From: Cinnamomum chago | Taxonomy: Eukaryota > Streptophyta > Magnoliopsida > Laurales > Lauraceae | Length of the DNA stretch: 64,000 nt | NCBI GenBank assembly: GCA_038049695.1 | Contig: CP142457.1 | Span: 26,922,501 to 26,986,500 of the forward strand | Direction: 5' to 3' | Shown here: one piece after another, positions 32,552 to 44,700 of the stretch | How positions within the stretch are numbered: the first letter of the stretch is position 1 | How the letters are laid out: each line of letters starts with the position of its first letter | Position numbers and translations under genes: made by a program | Notes under the pieces: generated by a model | The model's input: the letters and a program-made list of their open reading frames with translations, nothing else | Databases searched by the model: none | What the model was told of the DNA's origin: nothing

Positions 32552-35030
32552 TGTTGACACCAAAAATGTCACTTTGCCTCTTCAACGTCAAGAAGCCACA
32601 TGAAGCCGCATCCTACTACAAACAGGCAATGCTGCTTCAAGCATCAGATCTTGTCAGAATCATTTGAAAACTGCAAGATCCTCCAAGACAGCCAAAAGAG
32701 GAGTCCACATGAAGTTTCAGGCGATTCCGACATCATTTGGCCTAACTTCACTCCTCCGGCAGCCAAACAGGCGCTCCTGGCGGTGGCAGAGTCGAAGACA
32801 TCAAAACTTCGATCAGAGTCTACAAATGGTCTCAAAATACCTCCAAAAGGCTCCACGTCAAATTTCATGTCATTCCGACAATGCTTGACCCGACTTCGAC
32901 GCTCTGAAAGAAAATCAAGCCCCTCGGCGGCAAAAACCACCGGGACCATTACTCATCAAACGGAGCACATGGGCAGCTTCAACATGCTTCAAAAGGGCTG
33001 CACGTCAAATTTCAGGTCATTCCGACAACGTTTGACCCGACTTTGATGCTTCGAAAGAAAATCAAGGCTACCGGCGGCGAGGCACCCCGGGACCATGACA
33101 TCCAAATCGGAGCTAATGGATCATCTCAAAATGACTCCAATAGGCTCCATGTCAAATTTCAGGTCAATCGGACATCGGTTGACCGCACATCAAAGCGTGA
33201 CATCTTCCTCGCGACGAAATCAAGCCTAGCAGCAATGGGACCCCAAACGGCTTCAAAACTCAAACCAAAGCCCATGGTTGGTCCTATCTACTGCTCGGGA
33301 AGCTCCACGTCAAATTTCATGTCATTCCGACATCGTTTGACCTAGTTTCAACTCTTGAAAAAAATCAGCAACTCTGTGCGGCAAAGTCTTCGGCTTTTCC
33401 AAATAGGAAACTTTGTGCCCGGTTTTGCACAACTTCTTGTAGGGTTTTCTCCAGGAGAACCAAGCCAAAAAATGAGGAAAAATGTCAAGAAAAATACAGG
33501 AGAAAAAAGAAGCAAAAAAGCTCGAAAAACGGCCGACGAAACGGCGACCAAAGGGGAAAATCCCCCCATGGTCGCCGGCGACCTTGCTCCATGGTCGCCG
33601 GAGACCCGGGTCGCTGGATTTCCGCCGGAAGGCCCGTTTTCCATCCTTTTTCGCGTTTCGGGAGTTCCAGCCCCTGTGATTTCCTGAAAATCTGATTTTC
33701 GATGTTCGGAAACGACTGATCTTCATCAACATCATGAATCCGCCGTCAAAAGCATCAAATCGTCATCGATCGCTCCAAGATCTCCAACCGGCCGACCAAG
33801 AAAGTGCACCTTCTGTCCGACCGATCGAGAAATCGACAAGACAGATGTCACCGGCCCACTGGTCTCAACTAATGTCTGAAGTTGCGTGATCATCCGACAT
33901 CGATCGACATGAAGATCCATCATCGATCATCGCAAGAAGAATTCCAAAAGACGCGGCACGGCCCACGACTCTTCAACTCCTCGGCGACCACTTAATGATG
34001 TTAATTGACCCAACTAAATGCGGTCATTAACTCATTATTTTGGACGGCCCAATCAGAAGCAAGGAAATGGGAGTTACAAGTCCAAATCATCATGACATTA
34101 AAGTCATGAAACTCCTCTCATCATGGAGATTAAAGGCAATTAAATGCCCATTATCTCCACCAGCCAATCAGAAGCCAAGAAAAAAGAGTTACAAAGTAAA
34201 GGAATTAAAACTTGTAACTCCTCCAATTATGTGGTTTTAATACATTAAAGCCCATAGTCACCTAAAGGCTATCAAAGGCCTATAAAAGGAGGTGATTCCA
34301 AGACACACGGAGACACACAGAAGCCCAGAAAAAATCCTGCAATTTCAAACTCAAGATCCAGAAGCTCTGCTACTCTGAAAAAACTCTGCTGCAGCAAACA
34401 CAAGGTGATTGAAGTCCCTTGGGGTGCACTCCCCCCCCCCCCCCCCCCCCCCCCAAGAAAAAGCCTTCTCTTCTCCTATTCGACATGGCCAAGACGCGGC
34501 TCTTCAGCCCGTCTCTTCGTTTCTTTTATTAGGTATAGGACCTTCCCTTGGTCCTTATCCTCTAAAAAATCGAAGTCCAAGCCAAGCCAAAGAATCAAAG
34601 CATCAAGCGTTCTCACCTGAAGGACGATGGCGATGTCCATACATGACTTGCAATCGTCGATCTGAATTGGTCCCCACGATCTCCTGAGAAGTCAGATTCC
34701 ATTTTTTACTTTTCTATTGTACTTTGTATTTTCTTTAAGAGACAAAAGAATCACATTTCTTGTCTTTCTTTATTGATGAGATTTGTAAATCGCCTTTCAC
34801 AGCAAACAAAATGAAACCGCCTTTAACGGCATTGAAAAAAAAACTGTCTCTTTTCTTAAATATATGTGCAATTTGAAAAGTTAGAAAAAAGGATTGATTT
34901 CCTTTCTACTTGCGAAGGTGAATCTCCGGATCACCATTTCTAAATTCCAAGTAGAATAGAAAATATGGCATACCCGTACAAAAATATAGATGCCCTTTTT
35001 TCTCCCCCTTTCCTCCCTCCAATTTGGATC
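32552..35030 (+). mobile_element. Long gypsy 3' LTR, plus orientation (LTR2)
   Basis: Begins TGTTGACACCAAAAATGTCA after a polypurine tract. Collinear with the reverse of 4880-7584 throughout: the GGTCGCCGGCGACC core at 33575, the AAAGGAGGTGATT block at 34285, the AAATCGCC block at 34790, and the GGCATACCCGTAC end near 34970. About 2.5 kb. It abuts the minus-strand LTR piece that starts near 35090. Heavily diverged from LTR1, so the two are not a pair from one recent insertion. Confidence 0.75.
34431..34454 (+). repeat. Run of 24 C
   Basis: Uninterrupted poly-C inside LTR2. The matching place in LTR1 (about 5535-5552) has a short G-run and C-run. Its exact length may be a sequencing or assembly artefact. 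Confidence 0.8.
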
Positions 35031-35166
35031 CTCTCGGCGACCCCGAGGACGGATGGGAGAGGAGAAAGAAGAAAAAATCGGGTCCATCATTCCTCCCTTT
35101 TATCTCTTTAAACTTCTTATACCCAATTCATACGTAGGAAGTTTGAATTGCTGGGAGATTGGAGAA

Positions 35167-35470
35167 CACTACAAAAAAAATGTCTTAATGAGTCACTTTT
35201 AAAGTGTCTTAAAAAGTGGTTTGTGTCACTTTTCTGATTACTATGCAAGCGTCTTATCTGCCGGCGTCACTAAAAGTTCGTAAAAGTGTCTCAAGAAATA
35301 CATTTGTTGTGTCAGTTTCTGTTATCAAAGTGACACAAAAAAATGGTTACTTGTGTCACTTTAAACCCAAAAGTGACACTGAAATAACTTAAAAGCGTCA
35401 CAAGAAAGATAAATTTTGGACCAAAAGTGACACAAGTAGTCATCAGTTGTGACACTTTCCATAGAAGCGA
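35167..35470. repeat. Left subterminal repeats of element C
   Basis: About a dozen AAGTGACAC/GTGTCACTTT words in both orientations, near-identical to the inverted E terminus at 27100-27434. Confidence 0.9.
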
Positions 35471-35817
35471 GATACCATCCATTTTTTTTTAAAAAAAATG
35501 CAATATATACATTACTAATAACATGCTGCAATATGGATACACTTTCAAATCAACCCTATCACAACCATTTCTACATGAATCTAATCAATCAATGATATGA
35601 GAAGACATAACAAATTTAGGAATGACAAATAAAAGTTCCACAAACCATGAGACTGACACCTTCATGTAAGATAATGGAGGAATGACAGACCAACATAACA
35701 AATTGAGGAATTAACACCTTTGTTGTAACCAAGAAGAGAAAGAAGTGCTAATGAACAATATTATGCCCTGTAGCACATCTATAGGAGCCTTGTAGGAATG
35801 AAAGGAGAATACCATAC

Positions 35818-36176
35818 CTGCGTTGTACAGTGAGCAACTCCATCCCACTTATTGTATGTGCCCCTGCTATTCTCCGTCCACTCCCCATAATCCATCCTAC
35901 AATTAATCATTAACATAAAACTCATCATTATGCTCACTCCCCATCATAAAAGTACCTGCATGATTGCCTCAGAGACACAGTCAAAACCGAAGTCCACAAG
36001 TCCAAGCATTATGGACAATACATCTTTTAGGAAGAGCACTAAACAATGACTAGTGAGAAATTAGCTCATATACCTGCAAATCCACTGCCAAATTCAAATC
36101 CCTTGGATGCAGGTAAGGACAAACAAGCTTTAGCAAGCTTGGCTTCAAGCTTATCAAAGACTGGTGAACCAAGTCC
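35818..36176 (-). pseudogene. Captured chorismate synthase exons
   Basis: Two minus-strand exons. The first, 36176-36074, follows a TCAG acceptor and reads [20 protein letters not shown] then [12 protein letters not shown], ending at a GTATAT donor. The second, from 35955, reads GTFMMGSEHNDEFYVND, then decays: the part down to about 35818 still aligns by eye with the RTRTNRSGGIQGG region but has lost its frame. Chorismate synthase makes chorismate from EPSP in plastids, the last step of the shikimate pathway, using reduced FMN. These exons are near the C-terminus and include the conserved GSGF and SEHNDEF words. They form the 3' end of element C's cargo, on the same strand as MLH1 and HSP70. 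Confidence 0.85.
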
Positions 36177-37782
36177 CTGACACAAAAGGGAATTTATAAA
36201 TATCAGTCCAGTTTTTACAATCCAAGCAAAGCATCCGAGTACACTTTGGAGTTTAACAAACCATTCATGAGGAAAGTTGAATTCTTACACGGGGGGACAT
36301 TTCTTGCAATGCAGGTCAAAACCCCATGGGGTGATGTTGAGATTGGATTAAATCATGGGCATGATTAACTTGCAATTAATCCATCAAATGAGTCGCAGTG
36401 ATGCACCCAATGGCATGATAAAACCCAATGTGAAAATTAATTGGATCAGAGTGATATTTATCAACAGGAGGTCAATTTCCTATATTTACTTTGGTTAACG
36501 TGGACCACACTGCACCAAAATAAAGCATCAGAGTGAAGGTTTTCAAATATTACAAAGGTGAAGGTGGTCTGAATGGAATTATGATAGTGATAAATTGCGG
36601 CAGCAGCAAAGTTGGGAAATAAAATAGACACATGGGTGGCTTGAAACTCGGTATCCGGTATGGAGATTTAAAAAAAAAATGAAATTGATATTTGATGTAG
36701 CTTGTAGACTCATATCATAACACACTTCCCATCCAAGTGCACAAAAAATATCCACAAGATATATGATTACATACTACTTCTCTAAAAGGATTATTCTAGA
36801 TTCTCCATGAGAGAGAGAGAGAGAGAGAGAGGGGAGAAGTAGCCCCAGCTTTGACAAAGATTATTAATTTTCACCAAATCAAAGTCACACAGCCTTCTTA
36901 TCTGTATGAAGTAGCCCCAGCTTCGACAAAGATTATTAATTTTCACCAAATGAAAGTCGCACAACATTCTTATCGGTATGACAATACAAATTCTAGAAAT
37001 ACCTGATACCACTAGCTTGAAGCAATATTCCTCATATAAGCAGGCATTGCTAAATAAAATGGCAGCAGAAATGGGAACCTTCAGCATTCAAGGAGACCAC
37101 AGTCATATCGCTTTAAAAATAAAATACAAACATTACATTATGGTTTAGGCAGTGTATGATGCAAGTTTTAGATTTGAAACAGTTCAAACTTTAAACTCCA
37201 CCAGACCTCCATCTTTCTCACCATTATATCATATTTTTAATTCTTATCTACCACCTAAAAACCATTGCAGATGAAGACATTTATCTGTTTTTAATAGTAC
37301 ATTTTTTGTTTAGATTTTTTGGAACAAAATGGAGAGATGCAGCTGTCTGAAAAGGGGGCTGAACCATAAGATGGCCATTACATAATGATATCAGCCCCTG
37401 GCCATTTGGACCAAACCATGAATTCCCTCAAGTTTGACCTAATGAGTTAGGGGTAAAAAGGTGCAATTAAATACTAAAAAATGAAGAAATTGTCAAAAAT
37501 GTCATCAGTAGTCACCATTCAAAGACAAACATTAAGGTTAACAAAGTTACATTCAGTACTTCACAAAAAAAAAAAAAAGTTACATTCAGAATAAACAATC
37601 AATATTTTTTTATTTTCGAAATTAAGTGTATAGATTCCAAACGTACAATATAAAAAGAATAAAGAATGGCAGCTCCTCCTCACTTGCAGTCTCTGGAAAA
37701 ACCAACGAGAGACACAACCAAGAAGGGGCAGAGTTGAGAAACAATCAATATTGGTGAATGATAATATTCAAATTCTACTTAC
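36177..37782. other. Interior of element C between chorismate synthase and MLH1
   Basis: AT-rich, intron-like. Contains a (GA) run at 36811-36832 and a 72-bp tandem duplication. No further exon recognised. Confidence 0.45.
36836..36979. repeat. 72-bp tandem duplication
   Basis: GAAGTAGCCCCAGCTTTGAC starts at 36836 and again at 36908, with about 90 percent identity over 72 bp. Confidence 0.85.
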
Positions 37783-39189
37783 CATTGATAAAAAGCACCA
37801 GAGTTGTTTTCTTTGCAACATAGTTAGCATCCGAAGTAAAACCATCCATCTTGAAGACTGAGCGAGAAGGATCTTCATCTGAAGCTTCTATTTCCACCAG
37901 ATCACGGGCAACAGATGCACCATAAACGGATCTGATTGCATCCAACCTTGAACAAGTCCCAACTGTGTGAACATCTGCTCTATTTGCACCGTGCTAAATC
38001 AAGTAGACCCAAAATATGGTAACAAGTTAATATTTTTACAACAATGTCTGAAAATTTTCTTCCAAATTAACTTCAATTGTACAGAACAGAAGGAATGTAC
38101 AGATTTGAAAATCCCAATCGGTAAAAAAATCCTCCAAACTAAAACCTTTCAACTTCAAAAATGACAGTATCAGGTGCTAAGAGACCAACCTTTCTGCAAG
38201 AGAAGCTCACATTTACGTTGTGAACTGCAAATCGGCAAATCGTATCCAATATTTTAGAATAATCATCATTAGAGTTCTGCAGCATTTTCCTCCTAGCAGT
38301 CATATTATAGAATAGGTTCTCAATCTGAACAAATGAACAGTGAACTAAGTTTGAATCATAGTAAAAATATCACAAAAAACCAAGATTGAAGGAAAGATGT
38401 GACCTAAGGATATGCAAAATACAATCAGGCCTAGAGTTTGTGAAAGTACGGAAAAAGCCCACACCTGACAATAACCATTAACTATACAGGCTAGATCATG
38501 GATAATATAAAATTGACAAAATAACCAATCTTAGGAGATCCTAGTTATCAATTAGTTTGCTTCATTGTGTGGAGCCTCTAATGTATTACTTTCTTATCTG
38601 TCCATTTGAAGGCAACTAATGGAAATGCTTTCTTGAGGACATTTTTTAGGAAAATATCGATCAAAGATGTCGCCCATCATATCAACACTCGGATCATCAA
38701 TACATATGCAGATGCAGCACCTGTACCCACTCAAGGCTCCAGGATTTTATGCTTAGATTTGAAGGTTATGACCATATAGTCCCTCCACAGATTTGACGCC
38801 TACAAGCATGAGATGGTTCAGATAGAGAAAAATGCCTTACCATTATTTGAGTTCCTTTAACCGCAGCACATGGCCTTGGCTCATGCTCCATCACCCCATC
38901 TCTATATGAAACCCTGTATAGGTTACAATATAGAGTTTTCCAAAATCCTAAGATCAGAAACAAGATCAAACACCATAGATAATGTATGAGATAAATTTTC
39001 TCCAAAATTGAGGCACCTATAACCATGAAGTTGGCCTTCAGTTATTGTTGTCACAGTGACATGACCAACATATGTCATGCTGGCCAATGCCTCTCCTCTA
39101 AAACCCATTGATTGAATGGATTGCAGGTCTTCATATGTAGACAGCTTTGATGTGGTGTGCCTTTCACAGAGTATCGGCAAGTCTTCATA
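37783..39189 (-). pseudogene. MLH1: Captured MLH1 fragment: four consecutive in-frame exons
   Basis: Minus-strand exons: 39189-39017 (YEDLPILCERHTTSKLSTYE, then MGFRGEALASMTYVGHVTV), 38913-38841 (VSYRDGVMEHEPRPCAAVKG), 38324-38190 (IENLFYNMTARRKMLQNSND, then CRFAVHNVNVSFSCRK) and 37993-37783 (HGANRADVHTVGTCSRLDAI, then YVAKKTTLVLFIN). Each has AG before and GT after, phases fit, and 592 bp stay open. MLH1 is the MutL-type ATPase of mismatch repair and of meiotic crossover. The GFRGEAL ATP-lid motif is kept; the N-terminal ATP-binding ENDAGA segment and the C-terminal dimerisation domain are absent. The piece covers roughly residues 70-270 of about 740. It sits inside element C, so this is a captured fragment, unusually well kept. 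Confidence 0.95.
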
Positions 39190-41123
39190 CTGTACATAAC
39201 ATGTTGGTATCATTTATTAGATTTGAGAAGAACAGCAATTGTATCAAATATCAACAGTATTCATACTATGTGCCTGCAAAATATTTAAAATGAAAATGCA
39301 GACCCATGCTCATGCCCCAATCAAGTAACCAAATGTACTTCATTTGACTAAGAAAAATGCTAGAATTATCTATGATTTAGTGTTTTTAGGGTGGCCCGCA
39401 CCACTGCACATGAACCATTGGCTAAAAATCTGATAGGTAAGGTGATTCCACTTTTCTCATATGGTGCTGTCTGAAGCCAATTTCTTAAATGGAATATGGA
39501 CAGTCAATATGATCCATCATTTTACTTTTTGTTTGTCTGGCACAGACACCATAATGTCTAAGGTCGTAATCATGGCCGTAACCAGTAACACTGAGCTGTT
39601 AGTGATCTGCATAACAATTTATATCATATACCTCCCAGGGAATTCGAATTCATGACATTTTGCTCCAATATCATGCTAATAACCAGTAACACCAAAAGCT
39701 TGAGCTGTTAGTCAATGGCACAACAATTTATATCAAGAAATGGAACATCTTGACACACATCCAAATTTTGTTGAATGAAAGCTAAATCATTTCGTTAAAA
39801 GAGAGATTTTTTCCATAATCCATTTTAAGAAAAGATTAGTGGAGACTCATAACCCCAAAAGCCACAGAATCTTCAGCTACCTCCAATACTCCGTCAGATT
39901 TTTGTGACCCTCTTTTCAGTCTGTATAAATACTGCCTAGGTCCATTGGATGATATACAATTCTCAAGCCCTCTTGCTGTTTGTAGTCTATATAAACAGGG
40001 CCTGAGTCCATTTGGGATGTATAAATCTCAAGCCCTTTTGCTCTTGTTGCTCTAGGCTTATGATTTCTATAGCCTTCTATTATGGGCGCATAATTTATAT
40101 TCAATATAAACAGGGCTAAGGTCCATCCAGTAGGGTTTGAGAAAGGTCCATCTTGGATGTGCAATTCTCAAGTTTTCTTGCTCTCTTTGGTCTATGTTTA
40201 TGAGTTCCATTGCCTTCTACTCTGGGTGCATATTGTAGTGTCCAAAGTTGGTCTTCAATCCTGCAAGCTGTAGTCCAATAGATAGCAAAACAGAGCTTGA
40301 TTTATCCTAGACACAGACCTGCCTACAACCCTTTGCAAACGCTAACCTGTGTGGCGGCATTTACCGTCTTAATGACTGTGATCCAGGATTCAGACATCCG
40401 TCTTAAATTGTGAAATGAACTTTGCCATGGCCTAATTGATGATAATGATGAATCAAGCTTTGGACAACTCAAATGCTTCGATGGAAGCAATTTTGAATGA
40501 AATCCAAATCTAGCAGAAACATTCAATCTTAGTTCCCACTGTAGTAAGAAAAGGCAAGATCTACACTGGAGATAAGCTCAAAAAAAAAAAAAAAGATCAC
40601 ATAAACAAACAAAGATCAAACGCAAATCAGAGATATAACCATGATATGTATCTAAAAAGCTAACGAAGACTAGATGAAAGTTAAAATCGTTTTGACAAGA
40701 AATCAGATCGAAGACTGATTAAAATTTAAATCTAGATCTAATTAACGGAGAACACCTAAAATTGATAAAAGCAAAAGATTGAAATGGATAGAACTCAGTA
40801 AAGTTGCTCTGATTGGATTCAAAGCATAACATTTAACAGATCTGTAAGGAAAACTACAAATAAAGCAAGATATATAGTTGAAAGAAGCCAAATACATAGA
40901 AAAAATCAGATCTCAGACACTAAATAAACATCAGATCACAGGTCAAACATACAGCCAAGATAACTCTCTCAAAAAAGAACAGTCTTTCAGATCAAACATA
41001 CAGATAGTGAACCAGATCTAAGTAAAAAAAGAAGCAAAATCCAGATCTAACAAATATCCAAGATCTACAGCCAACAGAGACCATAAATCATCAAAATAAA
41101 GATCGAAACAGATGAAAACTCAC
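39190..41123. other. Interior of element C between MLH1 and HSP70
   Basis: AT-rich, intron-like sequence. Three imperfect direct repeats of a segment with AATTCTCAAGCCCTCTTGCT lie at about 39910-40220. The part 40560-41100, rich in AGATC and CAGATCT, has the look of the first HSP70 intron. No other exon recognised. Confidence 0.45.
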
Positions 41124-41300
41124 CAAAAACGGTGTTGATGGGGTTCATGGCGACCTGATTCTTGGCAGCATCTCCAATGAGACGCTACGAGTCGGTGAAG
41201 GCAACATAGGAAGGGGTGGTGCGGTTCCCCTGGTCTCAACACGATCATGCTGCCAAACGCCGACGCACGAATACGTGGTGCCTAGATCGATCCCGATCGA
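41124..41300 (-). pseudogene. HSP70: Captured first exon of a cytosolic HSP70/HSC70
   Basis: The minus strand reads [20 protein letters not shown], the phosphate-binding start of the HSP70 ATPase domain. A 13-bp loss right after HDRVE shifts the frame, but the DNA still matches the rest of the exon (GGGAACCGCACCACCCC; GATGCTGCCAAGAATCAGGT; ATGAACCCCATCAACACC) and ends GTTTTTG followed by a GTGAGT donor. Plant HSC70 genes have their intron exactly here, in the codon for Asp-72. The usual start MAGKGEGPA is replaced by the CT-rich tract. It would form the 5' exon of any transcript of element C. Confidence 0.9.
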
Positions 41301-41520
41301 GAGAGAGAGAGAGAGAGGGAGAGAGAGAGAGAGAGAGAGAGAGAAAAGAGGGAAAAGAGGGCTTTTGAGGGAAGATAGAGCGAGAGCGAGAGAAGAGCAG
41401 AGAGCGAGAGAACAGAGAGAGCGAGAGTGAGATAAGAGCAGAGACAACGAGAATGAGAGAAGAGACCGAGAGAGGGCTTTTGGAGGGAGAGGGTCAGTGG
41501 GAGCCAAAAAAAGGGCTTTT
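41301..41520 (-). promoter_or_regulatory. CT-rich leader of element C
   Basis: On the minus strand, (CT)n tracts and TCTCGCTCTCGC words lie between the terminal repeats and the HSP70 exon. Same arrangement as in A and D. Confidence 0.55.
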
Positions 41521-41544
41521 TGGAGGCGGGTGAGGAAAAAATAA

Positions 41545-41716
41545 CAACATTATCGACGTTTTGTGTGTTGCGTTATAGAAAAGTGACACAACAAATCTCC
41601 TCTTCGTTTATTCCTCTTCTAAAGTGACACATCAGATCATATGGTGTCACTTTATTGTAAAAGCGACACAAAAGCTCAATTTAAAAGCGAGACTAAAAGT
41701 CCTTTTTTTTGTAGTG
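41545..41716. repeat. Right subterminal repeats of element C
   Basis: AAAGTGACACA and GTGTCACTTTA words, then AAAAGTCCTTTTTTTTGTAGTG. Confidence 0.85.
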
Positions 41717-41719
41717 GAA

Positions 41720-44700
41720 GTTTGCATTAGGAATACGAACACCTTGTAGAGATCAAAAGTGGGGTATGTTTGCTTTCCTTTTTTTATCAATTAGTATTCC
41801 CATTTGAATTGATTAAAATAACATATCAATCTATATATATATATTTTTTTATAAGATCACATTTCAATTTTTTTTCATTTTTTTTTAGCCAGTATTGCAA
41901 CCCAAATTTTTTGTCACATTGCATGATTTATAAGTATGGCATGATTTGGATCTTAGACCTGTAATTTTATCTTGATTTATGCTTATAATTCTGAGCCTAA
42001 TTTAAGCATGTAATTCTGGCCTGATTTAGACCTAAAAAAAATGTGGTTTGATTTGAATCTGTAATTTTGGCCAAGAATTATGTCCTGGGTCAAACCCAGA
42101 ATTATGGTCCAAAATCTGTATTGGATTAGATCCAATATTCTGGCCTGATTTAGACCGATATTCTATCTTAAATTAGACCCAAAATCTGACCTTATTTAGG
42201 CCCAAAAATATGGCTTAAATTGGACCCAAAATCTAGTCTTATTTAGGCCTAAAATCTGGTCTGAATTAGACTCAAAATCTGGCCTTATTTAGGCCCAGAA
42301 ATCTGTCTTAAAATTGGACCCAATATCTGGTCTTATTTAGGCCCAAAATCTGGTCTGAATTAGACTCAAAATCTGGCCTTATTTAGGCCCAGAAATCTGT
42401 CTTAAAATTGGACCCAATATCTGATCTTATTTAGGCCTAAAATCTGGTCTTATTTAGGCACAAAATCTGGCCTTATTTGGGCTCATGATTTTAGATTGAT
42501 TCTGGCTTGAGTTGAATTTATAATTCTGATTAGGCCCATTTGTATTTATTATTTTCAGTTCCTTTACAAAGTTGTTTCCAACCCAAACATATTCCTAATC
42601 CGAAAATAGGCTGAGTTATGGACCTATTTTCTGATTGGATATGGACATTGTAAAGGCTTGTTGAGATCCATTTTACAGTCATTTATACTCTAATAAAGTG
42701 GTCTGGTTCTGACCATTGTTTAGGCCATAGTTCAGCCTAATTTTAGCCAACATTTGGGCTAACTCAGCCCCCAATTTCAGTTAATAATTTGGGCTGAAAC
42801 TCAATTTAATTCATCAAGTATCTGGGTTAAACCCAACCCAATTCCCCTCATTTTTGGGGTGTCTCCTGACACATTCAAAAAATCTATTGCCACAACTGTT
42901 TGTTCTGGAAGATTCTATCTATTTGTTTGGGTGGATACAAAGTGTTTGTAGGCTTTTTGTTTGAGTAGATTTGGGCTGATCATTTGTAGGAATTCAACTC
43001 ATTTGATTGTGGGAATCCATGTTTTAAAGCAACGCTTAGGACAAATTTCAGGTTCATAGTAGACCTTGTCAGGCTCATGACAACCCCTGTTTGGGACATT
43101 TACAATCCATGTCTCATGCCAATTCAAATCATTTTGCCTGTGATTCGGGCTGGGTTCATTCTTTACAATGGGTTGAAACTTGGACTCTTTTATGAACCGG
43201 GTTCTTGAAATGGGTTCATATCTTAAAGCGGGCTCACCTTTAGATAATTTCATGGATGAGTTCATATATAGGGTTAATTTTATGAAATAAATTCTTACAT
43301 AATAAAATCTGATGAAATGGGTCCCTTATTTGTACTATTTTGGGCCCATTTACGTAAGTCATTTGAGCCATTTAGAATCCAAGTCCAGCCACTATTTGAA
43401 CAATATTTTAGGCCAATTATAGACAATTTCTGGTTGATAATCAGTCTTATTTTTACTATTGTTCGGGCTGATTTTCAACCCATTTATAGAAAACAGTTTG
43501 GGTCAAGGTTCAACCCATTTAGAGAAAACAGTTTGGGTCAAGGGTTTAGGTCTATAAACCATTGGTAATCAATAGACCAATGTAGGCAATCAGTCTTTTC
43601 TTGGATTGGTTTTGGTCTATAATTCTGATTCAATTTTCGAACCATAAATCTGTTCTAGTTTAAAATTATAGGTCTGGAATAGTGCTGGCCTGACTTGAAG
43701 TTATAATTATGGCGTGAATTAGGCCTAAAATCTGTCTTAGATTAGACCCCATATTTTGACCTGATTTGGACCCAAAAAACCTAGCCAGATTCAAGGCCCA
43801 AATTCTCTCTTAGATTAGACCCAATATTCTTACCTGATTTGGACCCAAAACCTAGCCAGATTCCGGCCCAGATTCTGTCTTAGATTAGACCCAACATTCT
43901 GACCTGATTTGGACCTAAAACCTAGCTAGATTCATGCCCAAATTCTGTCTTAGATTAGACCCAATATTCTGGCCTGATTCAGTGAACATTTGAATTATAC
44001 CCAGCCTAATTCCAGTCACTTACTGGGCTGTCTCTTTACCCATTCAGAACCTATTCGCAAGACCTATTTATTTAGAAAAGTTCTGCTTTGTTTATTTGGG
44101 TGGATCCAGGTTGTTTGTGGGCTGTTTGTTTGTGGAGAATTCAGGTTTGTGGGCTGTTTGTTTGTGGAGAGTTTTTGCTGTTTATTTAGGTAGACTCAGC
44201 CTATTTGTAGGGTGTTTGGTTGGGAGGATTCAAGATTATGTGGAGGGCAGAAACCTTTAAATAAGGATCTGAATTTCCATTTTTAATGTTAGCCAAATCA
44301 TTTTGTACATAAGATTTTAGCAAAGGGCAGGGACCTTTTAAATCCTTGAATCTCAATTATTTTTTTTTAGTCTTCTTATGGGAGGGCGGACTTCCAAAAA
44401 AAAAAAAGAAATCTGAATCTCCATTTAAAAAAGGAAACAGGATGGGGAATAATTGAAATCTGAATCTCCATTTTTTTATGATAGGTGTAGATATTATTAT
44501 TATTATTATTTTAGAGAGGAGGGCAGAACCCCCTTGTCATAGGATTCTGAATCTCCATTTACAGAAAAGCTATGATATATGAGGAAGATGAGATGATGTA
44601 ATGGAGGATATGAAATGGAGATGATGTGGTGTAGGTGTAGATTTTTTTTTATTTTTTTTTATTTTTTTTTTATTTTTTTGAGAGAGAGAGGAGGGCAGAA

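Larger units (their letters stand above)
35167..41716 (-). mobile_element. CACTA element C carrying HSP70, MLH1 and chorismate synthase exons
   Basis: Left end CACTACAAAAAAAATGTC at 35167, right end CTTTTTTTTGTAGTG finishing at 41716, flanked by GAA (35164-35166 and 41717-41719). Length 6550 bp. An inverted second copy of the host LTR at 52542-52890 lacks the element and has a single GAA at this point, so the insertion is confirmed by an empty site. Subterminal repeats are GTGTCACTTTT types. The element has no transposase; the sense strand of its cargo is minus, with a CT-rich leader next to the right terminus. It shares ends with element E, which has TNP2, so E or a relative could have moved it. 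Confidence 0.95.

Noticed and set aside
36791-37087. 98-codon minus-strand frame in element C
   Set aside because: It spans a 72-bp tandem duplication and a GA microsatellite; no recognisable protein.
39910-40220. Possible captured exon in the imperfect direct repeats of element C
   Set aside because: No frame is shared between the repeats and no known motif appears.
41124-41507. HSP70 frame of 120 codons taken as a real gene
   Set aside because: The N-terminus is microsatellite translation, the frame shifts after HDRVE, and the rest of HSP70 is missing; it is a captured exon.
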